Assembly (NCBI GenBank): GCA_903813345.2
Contig: CAIIXF020000003.1
Coordinates: forward strand, 33,965,000 to 34,028,999
Direction: 5' to 3'
Origin: Owenia fusiformis
Lineage: Eukaryota; Annelida; Polychaeta; Sabellida; Oweniidae
Length of the DNA: 64,000 nucleotides
Shown: one piece after another, positions 1 through 11,806 of the stretch
Layout of the letters: the number at the start of each line of letters is the position of its first letter
How positions within the stretch are numbered: the first letter of the stretch is position 1
The notes under the pieces: generated by a model
The model's input: the letters and a program-made list of their open reading frames with translations, nothing else
What the model was told of the DNA's origin: nothing
Database searches by the model: none
Made by a program: the position numbers and the translations under genes

Positions 1-398
1 GTTAAGGTTTTAAATTATATTCTATTCAAATTCCATCACTGTTAAATTATATATCTGCTTTATATGGGCTTATTAGCCTTTTGCAGATTATTGACATAGA
101 CATAGACCAAACTAATTGAGACCTGTTGAGCCAATATTTGGAATGGGAAATTGTCTAGAACCTTGTCTACAGTAAATGATATGCAGCATATATTGTGCTG
201 TAACTTAATTTGTGAGTGATGATATATGAGCATATTGTTATCATGGCCACTTGGGCAATTGAATTAATGCAAAGGTCTCATCATGGTCACATGGGATTAA
301 GTGTACAGTGGCAAAGTGCCCTTTTAAGGAGGTAAAAAGTTGAGATGATCGCTAAGCGGCAAAGTTTCAGTTTTAATAGCAGGGTTTGTGAAGGCTTC
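1..398. other. AT-rich intergenic DNA, nothing recognised
   Basis: No tandem repeat, splice-bounded open frame or transposon end is visible here. The short - strand open frame near 287-472 runs into the repeat that starts at 399 and has no protein-like features. Confidence 0.6.
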
Positions 399-634
399 TT
401 AACCTCTTGAATCCCAGGCTCTAAAATTGGTTGAAACCAAAGAATTTTTTCATTTTTGCCACCTTTTAACATTTTACTACATACCTATACAACTTAAGAT
501 GCTCAACTTAGTAAAATTAGATGACAGAGACACGTTTTAAAACGATTTTTGTGTAAATTGGATGAAAATTGTTCAAATAAGAGCATTTTTTGTGAAAAAT
601 TTTGTGACGGATTTTCTCGTCCCTCTGGGTTTAG
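399..634 (+). mobile_element. Truncated TTAA-ended MITE (first copy)
   Basis: The sequence starts with TTAACCTCTTGAATCCCAGG and follows the complete copy at 11511-11806 for about 235 bp, with scattered substitutions and small indels. It stops after the CTCTGGGTTT motif, so the right terminal repeat is missing. It is a nonautonomous element without coding capacity. Placement with piggyBac-like elements is inferred from the TTAA boundary of the complete copy. Confidence 0.75.
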
Positions 635-767
635 TCAAACACATTAACTTTAAGAAAGTGCTGGGTTGAGGATAAGTTTCAAAGCAGTTGTCACAATTTT
701 ATAATATTTTTTGCTCTCACGTGCTCTCCATGTCATGTGTATTTTCTAAAAGGTTCAACGGTCAGAC

Positions 768-895
768 ATTTTCTGTTTAACAGCCCCACCCTATTTTCTG
801 TTTAACAGCCCCACCCTATTTTCTGTTTAACAGTCCCACCCTATTTTCTGTTTAACATGCCCCACCCTATTTTCTGCTTAACATGCCCCACCCTA
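768..895. repeat. Minisatellite, 25-bp unit, five copies
   Basis: The unit begins ATTTTCTGTTTAACAGCCCC and ends with ACCCT. The first three copies are almost identical at 25 bp. The last two carry ATG in place of AG and are 26 bp long. No frame stays open through it. Confidence 0.9.
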
Positions 896-1362
896 CTGGT
901 GCCCATCATACCCCATGTCATAAATTAATTCAAACCTTAAATGGTGCTTTTGATTGTTTTCAATGAATAAACAAGAAGAGAGAAACACTTTAGATAATGT
1001 TTCAATGTGGGTCAGTACTCGTCAACAGTGATGTCAGAGTGAACGACCATATACTGAAAATCATCCTTCTGGCAAGGTCTGGTTGGCTATGTGAGTTCAG
1101 AGGTTTATAAAATGTCAACAGACCTATGTTTTAAGAAACAATATGTCAATTAAATATGAAGAGTAGGAGGAAGTTATACTTATCAATGAATGTGTACAAG
1201 AATTTATGACCCTTTACTAATGATAATATAGCATTTAATAAGGAGTTATAAAATCAATGAATTATCTAGCTTTAAAGCTAAAAATGTCATGATTTTTGTC
1301 ACATTTAACGCCATAAAACATGTTGCTATAATCTGGGGCATTTCCTATAGTTCATTCTCTAA
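896..1362. other. Intergenic DNA between minisatellite and mariner
   Basis: AT-rich sequence with no repeat structure or coding evidence. It ends at the TA that starts the mariner-like element. Confidence 0.6.
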
Positions 1363-2459
1363 TACGAGGGGTGATCCAAAAGTCTTGGACGCCTTGCTCT
1401 AACTTTGCTATTTTCTAATATAATTACATGAAACTTTCAGGTAGTAAAGATCAACATCTTAACAACTTTGTGTATAAGGTTCAACAGAAAATAATATATT
1501 TAAGCTACTTTTCTAAATATTTTTTAATACCGGGTCCCTGCCACCCGGAACGGTATTTAGATATAGCAAATAACGTTACAACTGTTATAATTTGGCAAAT
1601 ACTTTAGGTGCAGGTGCACAACCTAACACCAGTCATGATATGAGAGAATTTCCGATTTTCAGTCTGAATGTCATCTGCCATCATCATCTTCACATATTAA
1701 GACCTACTTTTCAACATATTTTCCACGAATTTGAACACATTTTTCATACCGCTCTACCAATTAATGGAAGACATTTGTGAAAGCGCCATTGCTTATGTGA
1801 TACAAATGCTGCTGGAGTGCCACTCTAAACCTCATACAATGAGTAATAAAAAATTTCTTTCAACCCTACTTTTTCTTGAGAAAAGGAAGAAAATCACACG
1901 GAGCCATATCTAGACTGTATCGTGCATATAGTAGCTGCTCAAGGTCAATAATAGTGAAAATATCTTGTAGTATTCTTTGTTCCACTTGGATTTCTTTCAT
2001 GTTCTGCATTTCAGCAGCCATCTTGCAGCAAAAATGATACCAGAATGAGGGTTGCTTGTCTGATGTCATTTTCTTAGAATTTTGACATATACAGCCATTG
2101 TCATATGTGACATTATAACTAAAAAAACAATTAATTGGTTGCCTAGTAACAAAGGAAGTAAACTGACATAGTTTAACATTCAAAATTCAAAGAAAGATAG
2201 TGGTCAGGACTTGCGAAACAAGTGAAATGGCGGCAACATTTAAGGCTGAAAGTTGCCATGTGCGAATACCGTTCCGGGTGGCAGGGTCCCTATATTAAAA
2301 ACTATCTAGAAAACTACATAAAATATATCATTTCTCCATGAAATTAATACAAAAAGTAGTTAGGTTGTTGCTCTTTATTATTGGAAAGTTTAAAGTAATT
2401 TTATCAAAAACCAACAAAATTAGAGCAGGGCGTCCAAGACTTTTGGATCACCCCTCGTA
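1363..2459 (-). mobile_element. Mariner-like transposon fossil with long terminal inverted repeats
   Basis: The left end TACGAGGGGTGATCCAAAAG is repeated in inverse at the right end (through 2459), with TA at both outer edges as expected for the Tc1/mariner TA target duplication. The inverted similarity continues inward for about 197 bp on each side, to a GC-rich block (about 1528-1560 and 2265-2295) containing CCCTGCCACCCGGAACGGTA. The outermost 40 bp are nearly identical and the rest is roughly three-quarters identical by eye. About 700 bp between the arms hold transposase remnants on the - strand. At 1.1 kb it is shorter than an intact mariner of this architecture, so an internal deletion is inferred. 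Confidence 0.88.
1704..2183 (-). pseudogene. Mariner transposase C-terminal remnant
   Basis: Read on the - strand, an open stretch of 105 codons (2183 to 1866) ends with residues resembling the third catalytic region of mariner transposases, ARYSLDMAPCDFLPF, where the final D of the DD34D triad lies in the APCD segment. Downstream in another frame (about 1760-1704) is YEKCVQIRGKYVEK followed by a stop, which matches the usual C-terminal end of mariner transposases. The first two catalytic aspartates and the N-terminal DNA-binding part are not found. The fragments lie in different frames, so the copy is dead. The family call rests on these two motifs plus the flanking TIRs. Confidence 0.75.
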
Positions 2460-2566
2460 AAAACAGTAAATTTAATAGACACTAAAGGCCTTTCTGCTTT
2501 CAAGTCAAATTACCTCTTATAGAGTAGAAAAGAATCTATTTAATGAACCTCAAGTTTCTCGAGAGT

Positions 2567-4272
2567 ACTCTCTAAAAGAATGCCTTTCTACAGTAGTAAG
2601 TCAATAGGTAGCTCTCTAAAAGAATGCCTTTCTACAGTAGTAAGTCAATAGGTAGCTCTCTAAAAGAATGCCTTTTTACAGTAGTAAGTCAATAGGTAGC
2701 GCTCTCAAAGAATGCCTTTCTACAGTAGTAAGTCAATAGGTAGCTCTCTAAAAGAATGCCTTTTTACAGTAGTAAGTCAATAGGTAGCGCTCTCAAAGAA
2801 TGCCTTTCTTCAGTAGTTAGTCAATAGGTAGCTCTCTAAAAGAATGCCTTTTTACAGTAGTAAGTCAATAGGTAGCTCTCTAAAAGAATGCCTTTTTACA
2901 GTAGTAAGTCAATAGGTAGCTCTCTAAAAGAATGCCTTTTTACAGTAGTAAGTCAATAGGTAGCTCTCTAAAAGAATGCCTTTTTACAGTAGTAAGTCAA
3001 TAGGTAGCTCTCTAAAAGAATGCCTTTCTACAGTAGTAAGTCAATAGGTAGCTCTCTAAAAGAATGCCTTTTTACAGTAGTAAGTCAATAGGTAGCTCTC
3101 TAAAAGAATGCCTTTCTTCAGTAGTTAGTCAATAGGTAGCTCTCTAAAAGAATGCCTTTCTACAGTAGTAAGTCAATAGGTAGCGCTCTCAAAGAATGCC
3201 TTTCTTCAGTAGTTTGTCAATAGGTAGCTCTCTAAAAGAATGCCTTTTTACAGTAGTAAGTCAATAGGTAGCTCTCTAAAAGAATGCCTTTTTACAGTAG
3301 TAAGTCAATAGGTAGCGCTCTCAAAGAATGCCTTTCTTCAGTAGTTAGTCAATAGGTAGCTCTCTAAAAGAATGCCTTTCTACAGTAGTAAGTCAATAGG
3401 TAGCGCTCTCAAAGAATGCATTTCTTCAGTAGTTAGTCAATAGGTAGCTCTCTTAAAGAATGCCTTTCTACAGTAGTAAGTCAATAGGTAGCGCTCTCAA
3501 AGAATGCATTTCTTCAGTAGTTAGTCAATAGGTAGCTCTCTTAAAGAATGCCTTTCTACAGTAGTAAGTCAATAGGTAGCTCTCTAAAAGAATGCCTTTT
3601 TACAGTAGTAAGTCAATAGGTAGCGCTCTCAAAGAATGCATTTCTTCAGTAGTTAGTCAATAGGTAGCTCTCTTAAAGAATGCCTTTCTACAGTAGTAAG
3701 TCAATAGGTAGCTCTCTAAAAGAATGCCTTTTTACAGTAGTAAGTCAATAGGTAGCGCTCTCAAAGAATGCCTTTCTTCAGTAGTTAGTCAATAGGTAGC
3801 TCTCTAAAAGAATGCCTTTCTACAGTAGTAAGTCAATAGGTAGCTCTCTAAAAGAATGCCTTTTTACAGTAGTAAGTCAATAGGTAGCTCTCTAAAAGAA
3901 TGCCTTTCTTCAGTAGTTAGTCAATAGGTAGCTCTCTAAAAGAATGCCTTTTTACAGTAGTAAGTCAATAGGTAGCTCTCTAAAAGAATGCCTTTCTTCA
4001 GTAGTTAGTCAATAGGTAGCTCTCTAAAAGAATGCCTTTCTACAGTAGTAAGTCAATAGGTAGAGCTCTCAAAGAATGCCTTTCTTCAGTAGTTTGTCAA
4101 TACTCTAAAAGAATGCCTTTTTACAGTAGTAAGTCAATAGGTAGCGCTCTCAAAGAATGCCTTTCTTCAGTAGTTAGTCAATAGGTAGCGCTCTCAAAGA
4201 ATGCCTTTCTTCAGTAGTTAGTCAATAGGTAGCTCTCTAAAAGAATGCCTTTCTACAGTAGTAAGTCAATAG
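2567..4272. repeat. Minisatellite, 44-bp unit, about 39 copies, two monomer types
   Basis: Type A begins TAGCTCTCTAAAAGAATGCC and ends with AGTAGTAAGTCAATAGG. Type B begins TAGCGCTCTCAAAGAATGCC and has CTTCAGTAGTTAGTC in its second half. They are interspersed, and in about 3480-3800 a B-A-A order recurs, so groups of monomers were copied together. Hybrid monomers (A start with B end) occur, for example near 3095 and 3890, which points to recombination within the array. Confidence 0.95.
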
Positions 4273-4522
4273 CCCTTCGCGAAAGAGAGACATTAAGGAT
4301 GTGGGTAACATCAATGTATTTCTAAGCATTTGCAAATTGCCAACATAGAACATATTGATTCTCAAATGGCTGCAGCAAAGAGAGCTGCTCTAGTCGTATA
4401 GACATTGTCACTATCTAAATGGTTTGGGATTCAGAGATGGCAGCTATAATGGAATTGGATTCAAATTCCACTTAATGCTTATAGAAAGTCAACTTGGTCA
4501 TGTTTTAAATCCACTCTCTTCA
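4273..4522. other. Unique spacer between two arrays
   Basis: About 250 bp of non-repetitive sequence with no coding or transposon signal. Confidence 0.6.
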
Positions 4523-5930
4523 AACATGTCAAATAGGCCTGTAGCCAGCTTTTCACAAGGGGGTTAGTTCTTAAACAAGGGGGTTAGTTCTTAAACATGT
4601 CAAATAGGCCTGTAGCCAGCTTTTCAGAAGGGGGTTAGTTCTTAAACATGTCAAAAAGGCCTGTAGCCAGCTTTTCACAAGGGGGTTAGTTCTTAAACAA
4701 GGGGGTTAGTTCTTAAACATGTCAAATAGGCCTGTAGCCAGCTTTTCACAAGGGGGTTAGTTCTTAAACAAGGGGTTTAGTTCTTAAACATGGCAAATAG
4801 GCCTGTAGCCAGCTTTTCACAAGGGGGTTAGTTCTTAAACATGTCAAATAGGCCTGTAGCCAGCTTTTCACAAAGGGGTTAGTTCTTAAACATGTCAAAT
4901 AGGCCTGTAGCCAGCTTTTCACAAGGGGGTTAGTTCTTAAACAAGGGGGTTAGTTCTTAAACATGTCAAATAGGCCTGTAGCCAGCTTTTCACAAGGGGG
5001 TTAGTTCTTAAACATGTCAAATAGGCCTGTAGCCAGCTTTTCACAAGGGGGTTAGTTCTTAAACATGTCAAATAGGCCTGTAGCCAGCTTTTCACAAGGG
5101 GGTTAGTTCTTAAACAAGGGGGTTAGTTCTTAAACATGTCAAATAGGCCTGTAGCCAGCTTTTCACAAGGGGGTTAGTTCTTAAACAAGGGGGTTAGTTC
5201 TTAAACATGTCAAATAGGCCTGTAGCCAGCTTTTCACAAGGGGGTTAGTTCTTAAACAAGGGGGTTAGTTCTTAAACATGTCAAATAGGCCTGTAGCCAG
5301 CTTTTCACAAGGGGGCTAGTTCTTAAACAAGGGGGTTAGTTCTTAAACAAGGGGGTTTAAGTTCTTAAACATGTCAAATAGGCCTGTAGCCAGCTTTTCA
5401 CAAGGGGGTTGGTTCTTAAACATGTCAAATAGGCCTGTAGCCAGCTTTTCACAAGGGGGTTGGTTCTTAAACAAGGGGGTTAGTTCTTAAACATGTCAAA
5501 TAGGCCTGTAGCCAGCTTTTCACAAGGGGGTTAGTTCTTAAACAAGGGGGTTAGTTCTTAAACATGTCAAATAGGCCTGTAGCCAGCTTTTCACAAGGGG
5601 GTTGGTTCTTAAACAAGGGGGTTTAAGTTCTTAAACATGTCAAATAGGCCTGTAGCCAGCTTTTGACAAGGGGGTTGGTTCTTAAACATGTCAAATAGGC
5701 CTGTAGCCAGCTTTTCACAAGGGGGTTGGTTCTTAAACAAGGGGGTTAGTTCTTAAACATGGCAAATAGGCCTGTAGCCAGCTTTTCACATTAGGGGGTT
5801 AGTTCCTAAACAAGGGGGTTAGTTCTAAAACATGTCAAATAGGCTTGTAGCCTGCTTTTTACAAGGGGATTAGTTCTCAAACATGTCAAATAGGCCTGTA
5901 GCCAGCTTTTCACAAGGGGGTTAGTTCTTA
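4523..5930. repeat. Composite minisatellite, 51-bp and 71-bp units
   Basis: The 51-bp unit starts AACATGTCAAATAGGCCTGT and continues through a GTAGCCAGCTTTTCACAAGG segment to GGGTTAGTTCTTA. In many units the last 20 bp (AACAAGGGGGTTAGTTCTTA) is duplicated, giving 71 bp. One unit near 5320-5360 has it three times. The terminal units near 5790-5930 are the most diverged. The final unit runs directly into the rest of a dispersed repeat (5931-6020), which shows where the unit came from. Confidence 0.95.
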
Positions 5931-6020
5931 GAAAATTCCAGCAGGCGCTCAAATTTGACAATCTTTGCCCAAAATCACTTGAAAAGTGCTCAAAATGGTG
6001 ACAATTGCATGATTTTGAAG
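5931..6020 (+). repeat. Body of the dispersed 'GTAGCCAGCTTTT-GGGGG' repeat
   Basis: After the last array unit the sequence continues AAAATTCCAG, then a CAAAATCACTTGAAAAGTGC segment, then GCATGATTTTGAAG. The same order of motifs follows a CATAGCCAG(C/G)-A-TTTT and poly-G head at 23265-23445 and 58380-58570, and in inverse at 39960-40142. It is a short noncoding dispersed family whose head contains G runs. Confidence 0.8.
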
Positions 6021-8805
6021 AATATAACTATCAATATAATACTTTATTGTATGCTAAATGAACCAAAACAAGTTACCTCTAATGAATTTCTGAGAAACTT
6101 TAAAATATAACCCAGGTGAATTCTATCTATTAACAAACAATTCTCTCAATTGTAATTTAATCTTTCTTGACAGAACTCTCTGTTTATTTAATACAGAAAC
6201 ATCTCCTGCAGCGTCTGCTGTTTCTACATAATCAGACCATTCAAAATATAATATGTTTATTGATTTTCCGAAATGCAACAGGTACTGTCATTTTCCATTT
6301 GCTATCACACGTCTCTTTTATTGACTTTAAGAATGCCATGACATGACCTGATGTACTATAATTATACCTGCATATTTATCATTCCTGTTTCAATTTTAAT
6401 TAAATTTTATTGATCTTAGGAGAATTGTATTTTGTGTTCTTACTGAACAGAATTTCTTTTGCTTGGCCTTAATACAAAACATTATGCTTTACTATTATTT
6501 TTTAATAAACTTGATAAATTGTTGATATGTTAATTGTCTAATAAATAAGCTTTTATTAGTCAGTCAATGTCAGCATGAGTATTTCTCTTGGATGTTTCAT
6601 AAAGAAATCTATTGTTACTATTCTAATGTATTTCTTACTGGAATTATTAGATGCAGATATAAATCTCATTAAATTGCAGCTCTGAATTTTATTTCATTAT
6701 CTCTTAATAGCAGTCTTAACCGATAACTTGAGTTCATGTTAATGCATTCTGGGACTTTTCCACTTCTGTTCCTGCTTTTATGCAGATGCATCCTGGGGCA
6801 TTCCTGATGTCCTTTTGCAGATGCATCATGGGACCTACTTGCCTGCTTCATACAGATGCATTGTGAGATTTAAGCATTTCCAAAATCAACCAAAGAAGGA
6901 TTCCATTGTTGGACCTACCAACCAATCTGCTTCAAATGAATGCATTGTGGAATTTGCATGTACTTAGAATATATTAATGCATTGTGGGACTTTCAAGCAC
7001 TCCTCATATAAATGATTTGTGGAACCTAACTACCTGCTTTGTGCAAATTCATTGTTGGATTAAACAACCTCTACCAAACATGATTTAGAATGGATACGAG
7101 TTATATAGAAACATGAGTTATTGAAATACTATAACACTACTGATGGGGAAAATATAATTGTGATCACTAGACCATGACATCCCTTGTATTCACATATCAA
7201 AATCATTCCTTGTCTAGTCTCCATGGAAACATCCAAAGAAGCTAATGAAGAAAAAAAACTAAAAAAGAACTGACATTTTCAAAAATTTAAGAAAATGCAT
7301 TTTTGTTCAGATTTGGTTAAGATTGGTTGTTGATCATAAAAGGGTTAAACAATTGTTACAAAATGTTTTGGAAGATTTGTTAATAATTCTGTTGTGCTCA
7401 GCAACAGATGGAAGTGATTTATATGAATTATTATCCCGGAAACTAAATATTTTATTGTTTTATCTTGTCTCATCAGGTTGTTGAAAAAATTTGAAATGAA
7501 TGCTTTAAATAAAGATACATTGCTGTATATTAGTCATGTATAAATTACAGACTTTAAAAGGGATATTCAAGGAATGAGTGAAATACATTTTTCGTCCATG
7601 ATACTGTCTATCATAGCAAAAATAATTCCATGCTGAACTTTGACCATGTCCCCAAAATTATCACAATTTTTGGTGAGAAAAAAATACATGAAAAAATAGA
7701 ACGTAATTTTAGAAAATAAAACACTATGAGGCGATGAAGATGTGGTTCTCTATCTCTGATATCTCCCTTCAAGTAATGAATATTTGATCATGAATATACA
7801 TTTTCAATTACCCACTGCTTGGTTTCATAGATTATTTATGGTGTATATTTATGCATTTCTCATAATCTTATGATGAGGGTTACTTACTATTGGATGTCCT
7901 ATATCTAGATTAACATGATCAATAAAACCTGTTGCACAGTAGGCTTAAAATACTTCATGAAGAAGCAATTTACCCAAAAATCTACCATAAAGGATTGGGT
8001 GCCTGTGTAACATCACAAAAATCCTTCATTATGAAGTAATTTAACCTTCTTTCACCAATTGTCCTATCATATAAAGCTCTCTAGGGATAGTGAGGCTATT
8101 TCTGTATAAGGACACTGGGGTCTGAAGGAGTTTTGCTAAATATGTTGTGATTATATCTTTTTCTCATTATGCTCTTTGCAAGGGGTTATTTTTTCTAGTG
8201 TAACATTCAGTATGGAAAGTAAATATTTAACTAATAATCTAACTTTGAATCAATTTGAATATATTTGCAAGCGATCGATGCTAACACCAATGCTAACTAC
8301 TGTTCATGTAACATTCTGAGTGTGCTATATACATTATGCTAAACAACATCATTGTTATATGCGTTATAACAGCCCATTTGGGATGTTTGCGTAATAACAA
8401 CTTGTCAAATTAGAATAATCCAATTTGCATTATTTTCTGAATGATCTAATTAAATTATAGATTATACAAGGCCCCACTCAGAGTAAAGGATTAAAGTTGA
8501 TTGAAAGGATGGGAAAAATGGGAGCTTTTATTCATTGAATATTTTTGCAAATTAACATGATTTTGTAATAACAATTATGGGAACATTGTATCTGTAATTA
8601 AATTACCATAAAGCAATTAAGACTTACTGTAACAATGATGGAGTAGTTTGGATGGAGTATGTATAGCTTTGTTGTAGTTAAGGTTGACCCAGCAGGTACA
8701 CTTTTGGACCTGCAGGGACTTTTCAGACCTGGTTAGGCGTCTTGAGAGATGACAGTTATCTATGTACTCTGTGTACTGTATATCTAGGTACAGTGAAATC
8801 ATCTC
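6021..8805. other. Long AT-rich intergenic stretch
   Basis: No coding region, RNA gene or transposon end was recognised. Apart from the degenerate TGCATTGTGGGA repeats at 6738-7060, the sequence appears unique. Short open frames here lack splice context and protein-like composition. Confidence 0.6.
6738..7060. repeat. Degenerate repeats around a GCATTSTGGGA core
   Basis: About seven to eight loosely spaced copies (30-60 bp apart) of a word like ATGCATTGTGGGACTT occur, often followed by a CCTGCTT segment. Variants include GCATTCTGGGAC near 6743 and GCATCATGGGACC near 6824. The copies are too diverged for a clean period. This looks like an old decayed minisatellite. Confidence 0.5.
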
Positions 8806-9440
8806 TAGAAGTGGAACACCTCTGTAAGTGGAGCACTTTTCAGAGTCCAAAGACCAAATGACTTAATATTAAATGAACCTCTATAAGTGGAACACCTCTG
8901 TTAGTGGAACACTTTTTGGAGTCCAAAGACCAAATGACTTAATATTAAATGAACCTCTATAAGTGGGACACCTCTCTTAGTGGAACACTTGTCAGAGTCC
9001 AAAGACCAAATGACTTAATATTAAATGAACCTCTATAAGTGGGACACCTCTCTTAGTGGAACACTTTTTGGAGTCCAAAGACCAAATGACTTAATATTAA
9101 ATAGACTTCTATAAGTGGAACACCTCTGTTAGTGAAACACTTTTCAGAGTCCCAAGACAAATGTTTTACTTAATGTTAAATGAGCTATAAGTGGAACACC
9201 TTCCAAGTGGAACACTTTTCAGAGTCCAAATACTGAATGACTTAATATTAAATGAACCTCTATAAGTGGAACACCTCTGTTAGTGAAACACTTTTAAGAG
9301 TCCAAAGACCAAATGACTTAATATTAAATGAACTTCAATAAGTGGAACACTTCTGTTAGTGGAACACTTTTCAGAGTCCCAAGACAAATGTTTTACTTAA
9401 TGTTAAATGAGCTATAAGTGGAACACCATCCAAATAGAAC
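8806..9440. repeat. Minisatellite, about 76-bp unit, eight copies
   Basis: The unit contains CTATAAGTGGAACACCTCTG, then TTAGTGGAACACTTTTCAGA, then GTCCAAAGACCAAATGACTT and an AATATTAAATGAAC tail. Within each unit the GTGGAACAC word occurs twice, so the unit is itself an imperfect dimer. Two copies lack part of the unit (near 9185 and 9410). A single related copy lies at about 58050-58105, so the word belongs to a dispersed family. Confidence 0.92.
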
Positions 9441-11510
9441 TGAATTACCAAAGATGTGCTGCTAATACTATAGGATTTACCGTATAAGAAATATGTGATG
9501 AGGATCAAAATCCTTGTTGAGTTTTTTGTCAGTTTCAAGTTGATAATGTTCTCATAATGTATGAGTCAATTGAGTTAATTGTTGAATTCATTATACATGT
9601 ACTGGATCTACCTTTTAAGTCTATCTTTAAATTACTTAAAATATTGTTTAAGGTAGGCATGGTAGAACACATTTTGGAAGTCTCTCTTAGTATGAAGTCT
9701 TTATGTGAAAACTTCAAGTAAGACTACTTTGTTAGATGTGACAAGGATTGCTTCAAGACAGAAATGGCAAGTGTACGACCAGTTCAGTGTACGACCTCTT
9801 TTCATGTACCATACATGTATATTCAGGTCAGTGTGACCTACTTCTTTTGATATAATGGTGTCTAAACTTGACCTGATTTTTAAAACTTGAAAAAAATAGT
9901 GATTTTAATTTATATGAAAATTACATTGTTTCTCACAGAGAAATTTTGCAAGTCATGATTTATATTTTGACCAGTCTTTGGCATTTTCTAGTCGTGGAAA
10001 ATAAAAATAAAACACCAAATGAAAGTTATCAGAAAATCAAGAAAATTTAAAATGCAGATTTAATCATTTTGGTGATATGATTCAAAGGTTTGCGTTTTTT
10101 CTCTTTTTAGATTTTCTTGAAAGACTTTTGGTTTTTATTATATGAAACACACACCTTCTAAAATTGACATAAAATGAATTATCCGATTAAAAATGATATG
10201 AATTCCATTTTAGTATCATTTGTAAGTGAAAGTCAAATATAACATTCAAGACAGCCTATTATTAAGCACTAGTCTTGAAAAATGAATTTCTCAAATTGCG
10301 CAAATTTTCATTTAGTATCTACAACATAGAGAATAATTTATGTAATAATCTTAAGTGATTTCTGCACATTGAAATAAAAAGAGCATTTGTCATTATAGTT
10401 TCTCAATTTACTTAATGAAAGAAGTTACTGACAAATCAAGCCATTTTCTGATGATATCTAAGAAAAAAGTTCATTTAATACCTCTTAAATGATTAAATCA
10501 ATTGATTTTCTAATATTTATACTCTTGTTTAGACTCTTTGCCTTAGTGATATCTAAATCATTCCTTGTTATTTCTTGAGTTTCAGCAATTAGTGGAAAAC
10601 ATCATGATGATTTTAAGAATTTTGCGAGGGATGCATCGACTTTTACTAAGTAGATCCCCGTGACAAGTCAAATTCGGACAAACACCACTTTAGTTGATTT
10701 ATCTCAAAGTAATCATGATGAACTTGAAGTTAAGAAAAAGGCGTAAAAAATTACCCATGACTATTAACCAGGCGGTGGTGACGGGTTAGGATTAATGAAC
10801 GAGGGGAAATGGAATCAAAGATATATATGCAAGACTAGTGCTATCTCCTTAAAGAATCCCTCAGTCATTTTGCGCTATGGAAGATTTCAATAAGTTCAAA
10901 GTCATGATCTTTGATTAAATTCGAAGCTTCATTATATTTGGCAGAGCGGAATCAATCAGCCTTGTCTGGTGCATGTATGGTAATCACATCAGTGCTTCGA
11001 ACGTATCAACAAGGGTATTGATATTTTTTTCCCGAATCAGATAAATATTAAATAATCCTTGGCATTAATTGGAGATGTGATGATTATTCAAGATGCTGAA
11101 TTGGAACCTTTGTATTCACGCTGTCTTGCTTGTATTCTCCATCATCCGCAAAAAGGTGAAATTAGCAGCAAAAACACAAAATTATTCGGGGGAAATGCAA
11201 ATTATGTGTTCAATTATGCAGCTAGGTAATGGAAAAAATTCCCCAAAAATCCATATTTAAATTAAATAAAAGCCTTCTTAGATTTCGTGATTCACCGTCT
11301 TGATTTAGAAATAAATAAATTCTACCTTATTGTGGAATCCTCTTGAATAGAATTAATGTCTTTTTTCACCAAACAGTAGTAACTTTAAGATTGAGAGACA
11401 TAATTGAGGTCAATGCTCCAAAATTGATGGTTGCATTTTTGGGTAACCCTGTACCTCATTCTTTCACTTCTATTCATTTGACTTGTGTATGGGTCATCTT
11501 CTTCATTCTA
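9441..11510. other. AT-rich DNA, nothing recognised
   Basis: No repeat, transposon end or plausible exon was found. About 10600-11250 is less simple in sequence than its surroundings and contains no dispersed repeat. A noncoding regulatory role is possible but only cross-species conservation could show it. Confidence 0.55.
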
Positions 11511-11806
11511 TTAACCTCTTGAATCCCAGGCTCTAAAATCAGTTGAAACCAGAGAATTTTTCATTTTTGCCACCTTTTGACATTTTACTACATACCTATA
11601 CAACTTTAGATGCTCAACTTAGTAAAATCAGAAGGCAGAGATCATGTCTACACATTTTAAAACAATTTTGTAAATTGGATGAAAATTGTTGAAATAAGAG
11701 CAATTTTAGAGAAAGATTTTGTGACGGATTTGCTCATCACTCTGGGTTTCAAGGTCATTTCTGAGGTGACAACGAATCTCGTCACTCCAGGTAGTCAAGA
11801 GGTTAA
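11511..11806. mobile_element. Complete TTAA-ended MITE with 12-bp terminal inverted repeats
   Basis: It starts TTAACCTCTTGA and ends TCAAGAGGTTAA, a perfect 12-bp inverted repeat if the TTAA is counted. If the TTAA is the target duplication, the element proper runs from CCTCTTGA to TCAAGAGG, about 288 bp. TTAA duplication and CC-starting ends are typical of piggyBac-like transposons, and no transposase is present. The interior matches the truncated copy at 399-634. A related sequence (CTCTGGGTTT, GACGGATTTGCTC) lies near the right half. Confidence 0.85.

Noticed and set aside
6738-6760. ZNF143/THAP11-like site (GCATTCTGGGA)
   Set aside because: Only the core matches and it is one variant of a decayed repeat word, so a regulatory site cannot be claimed.
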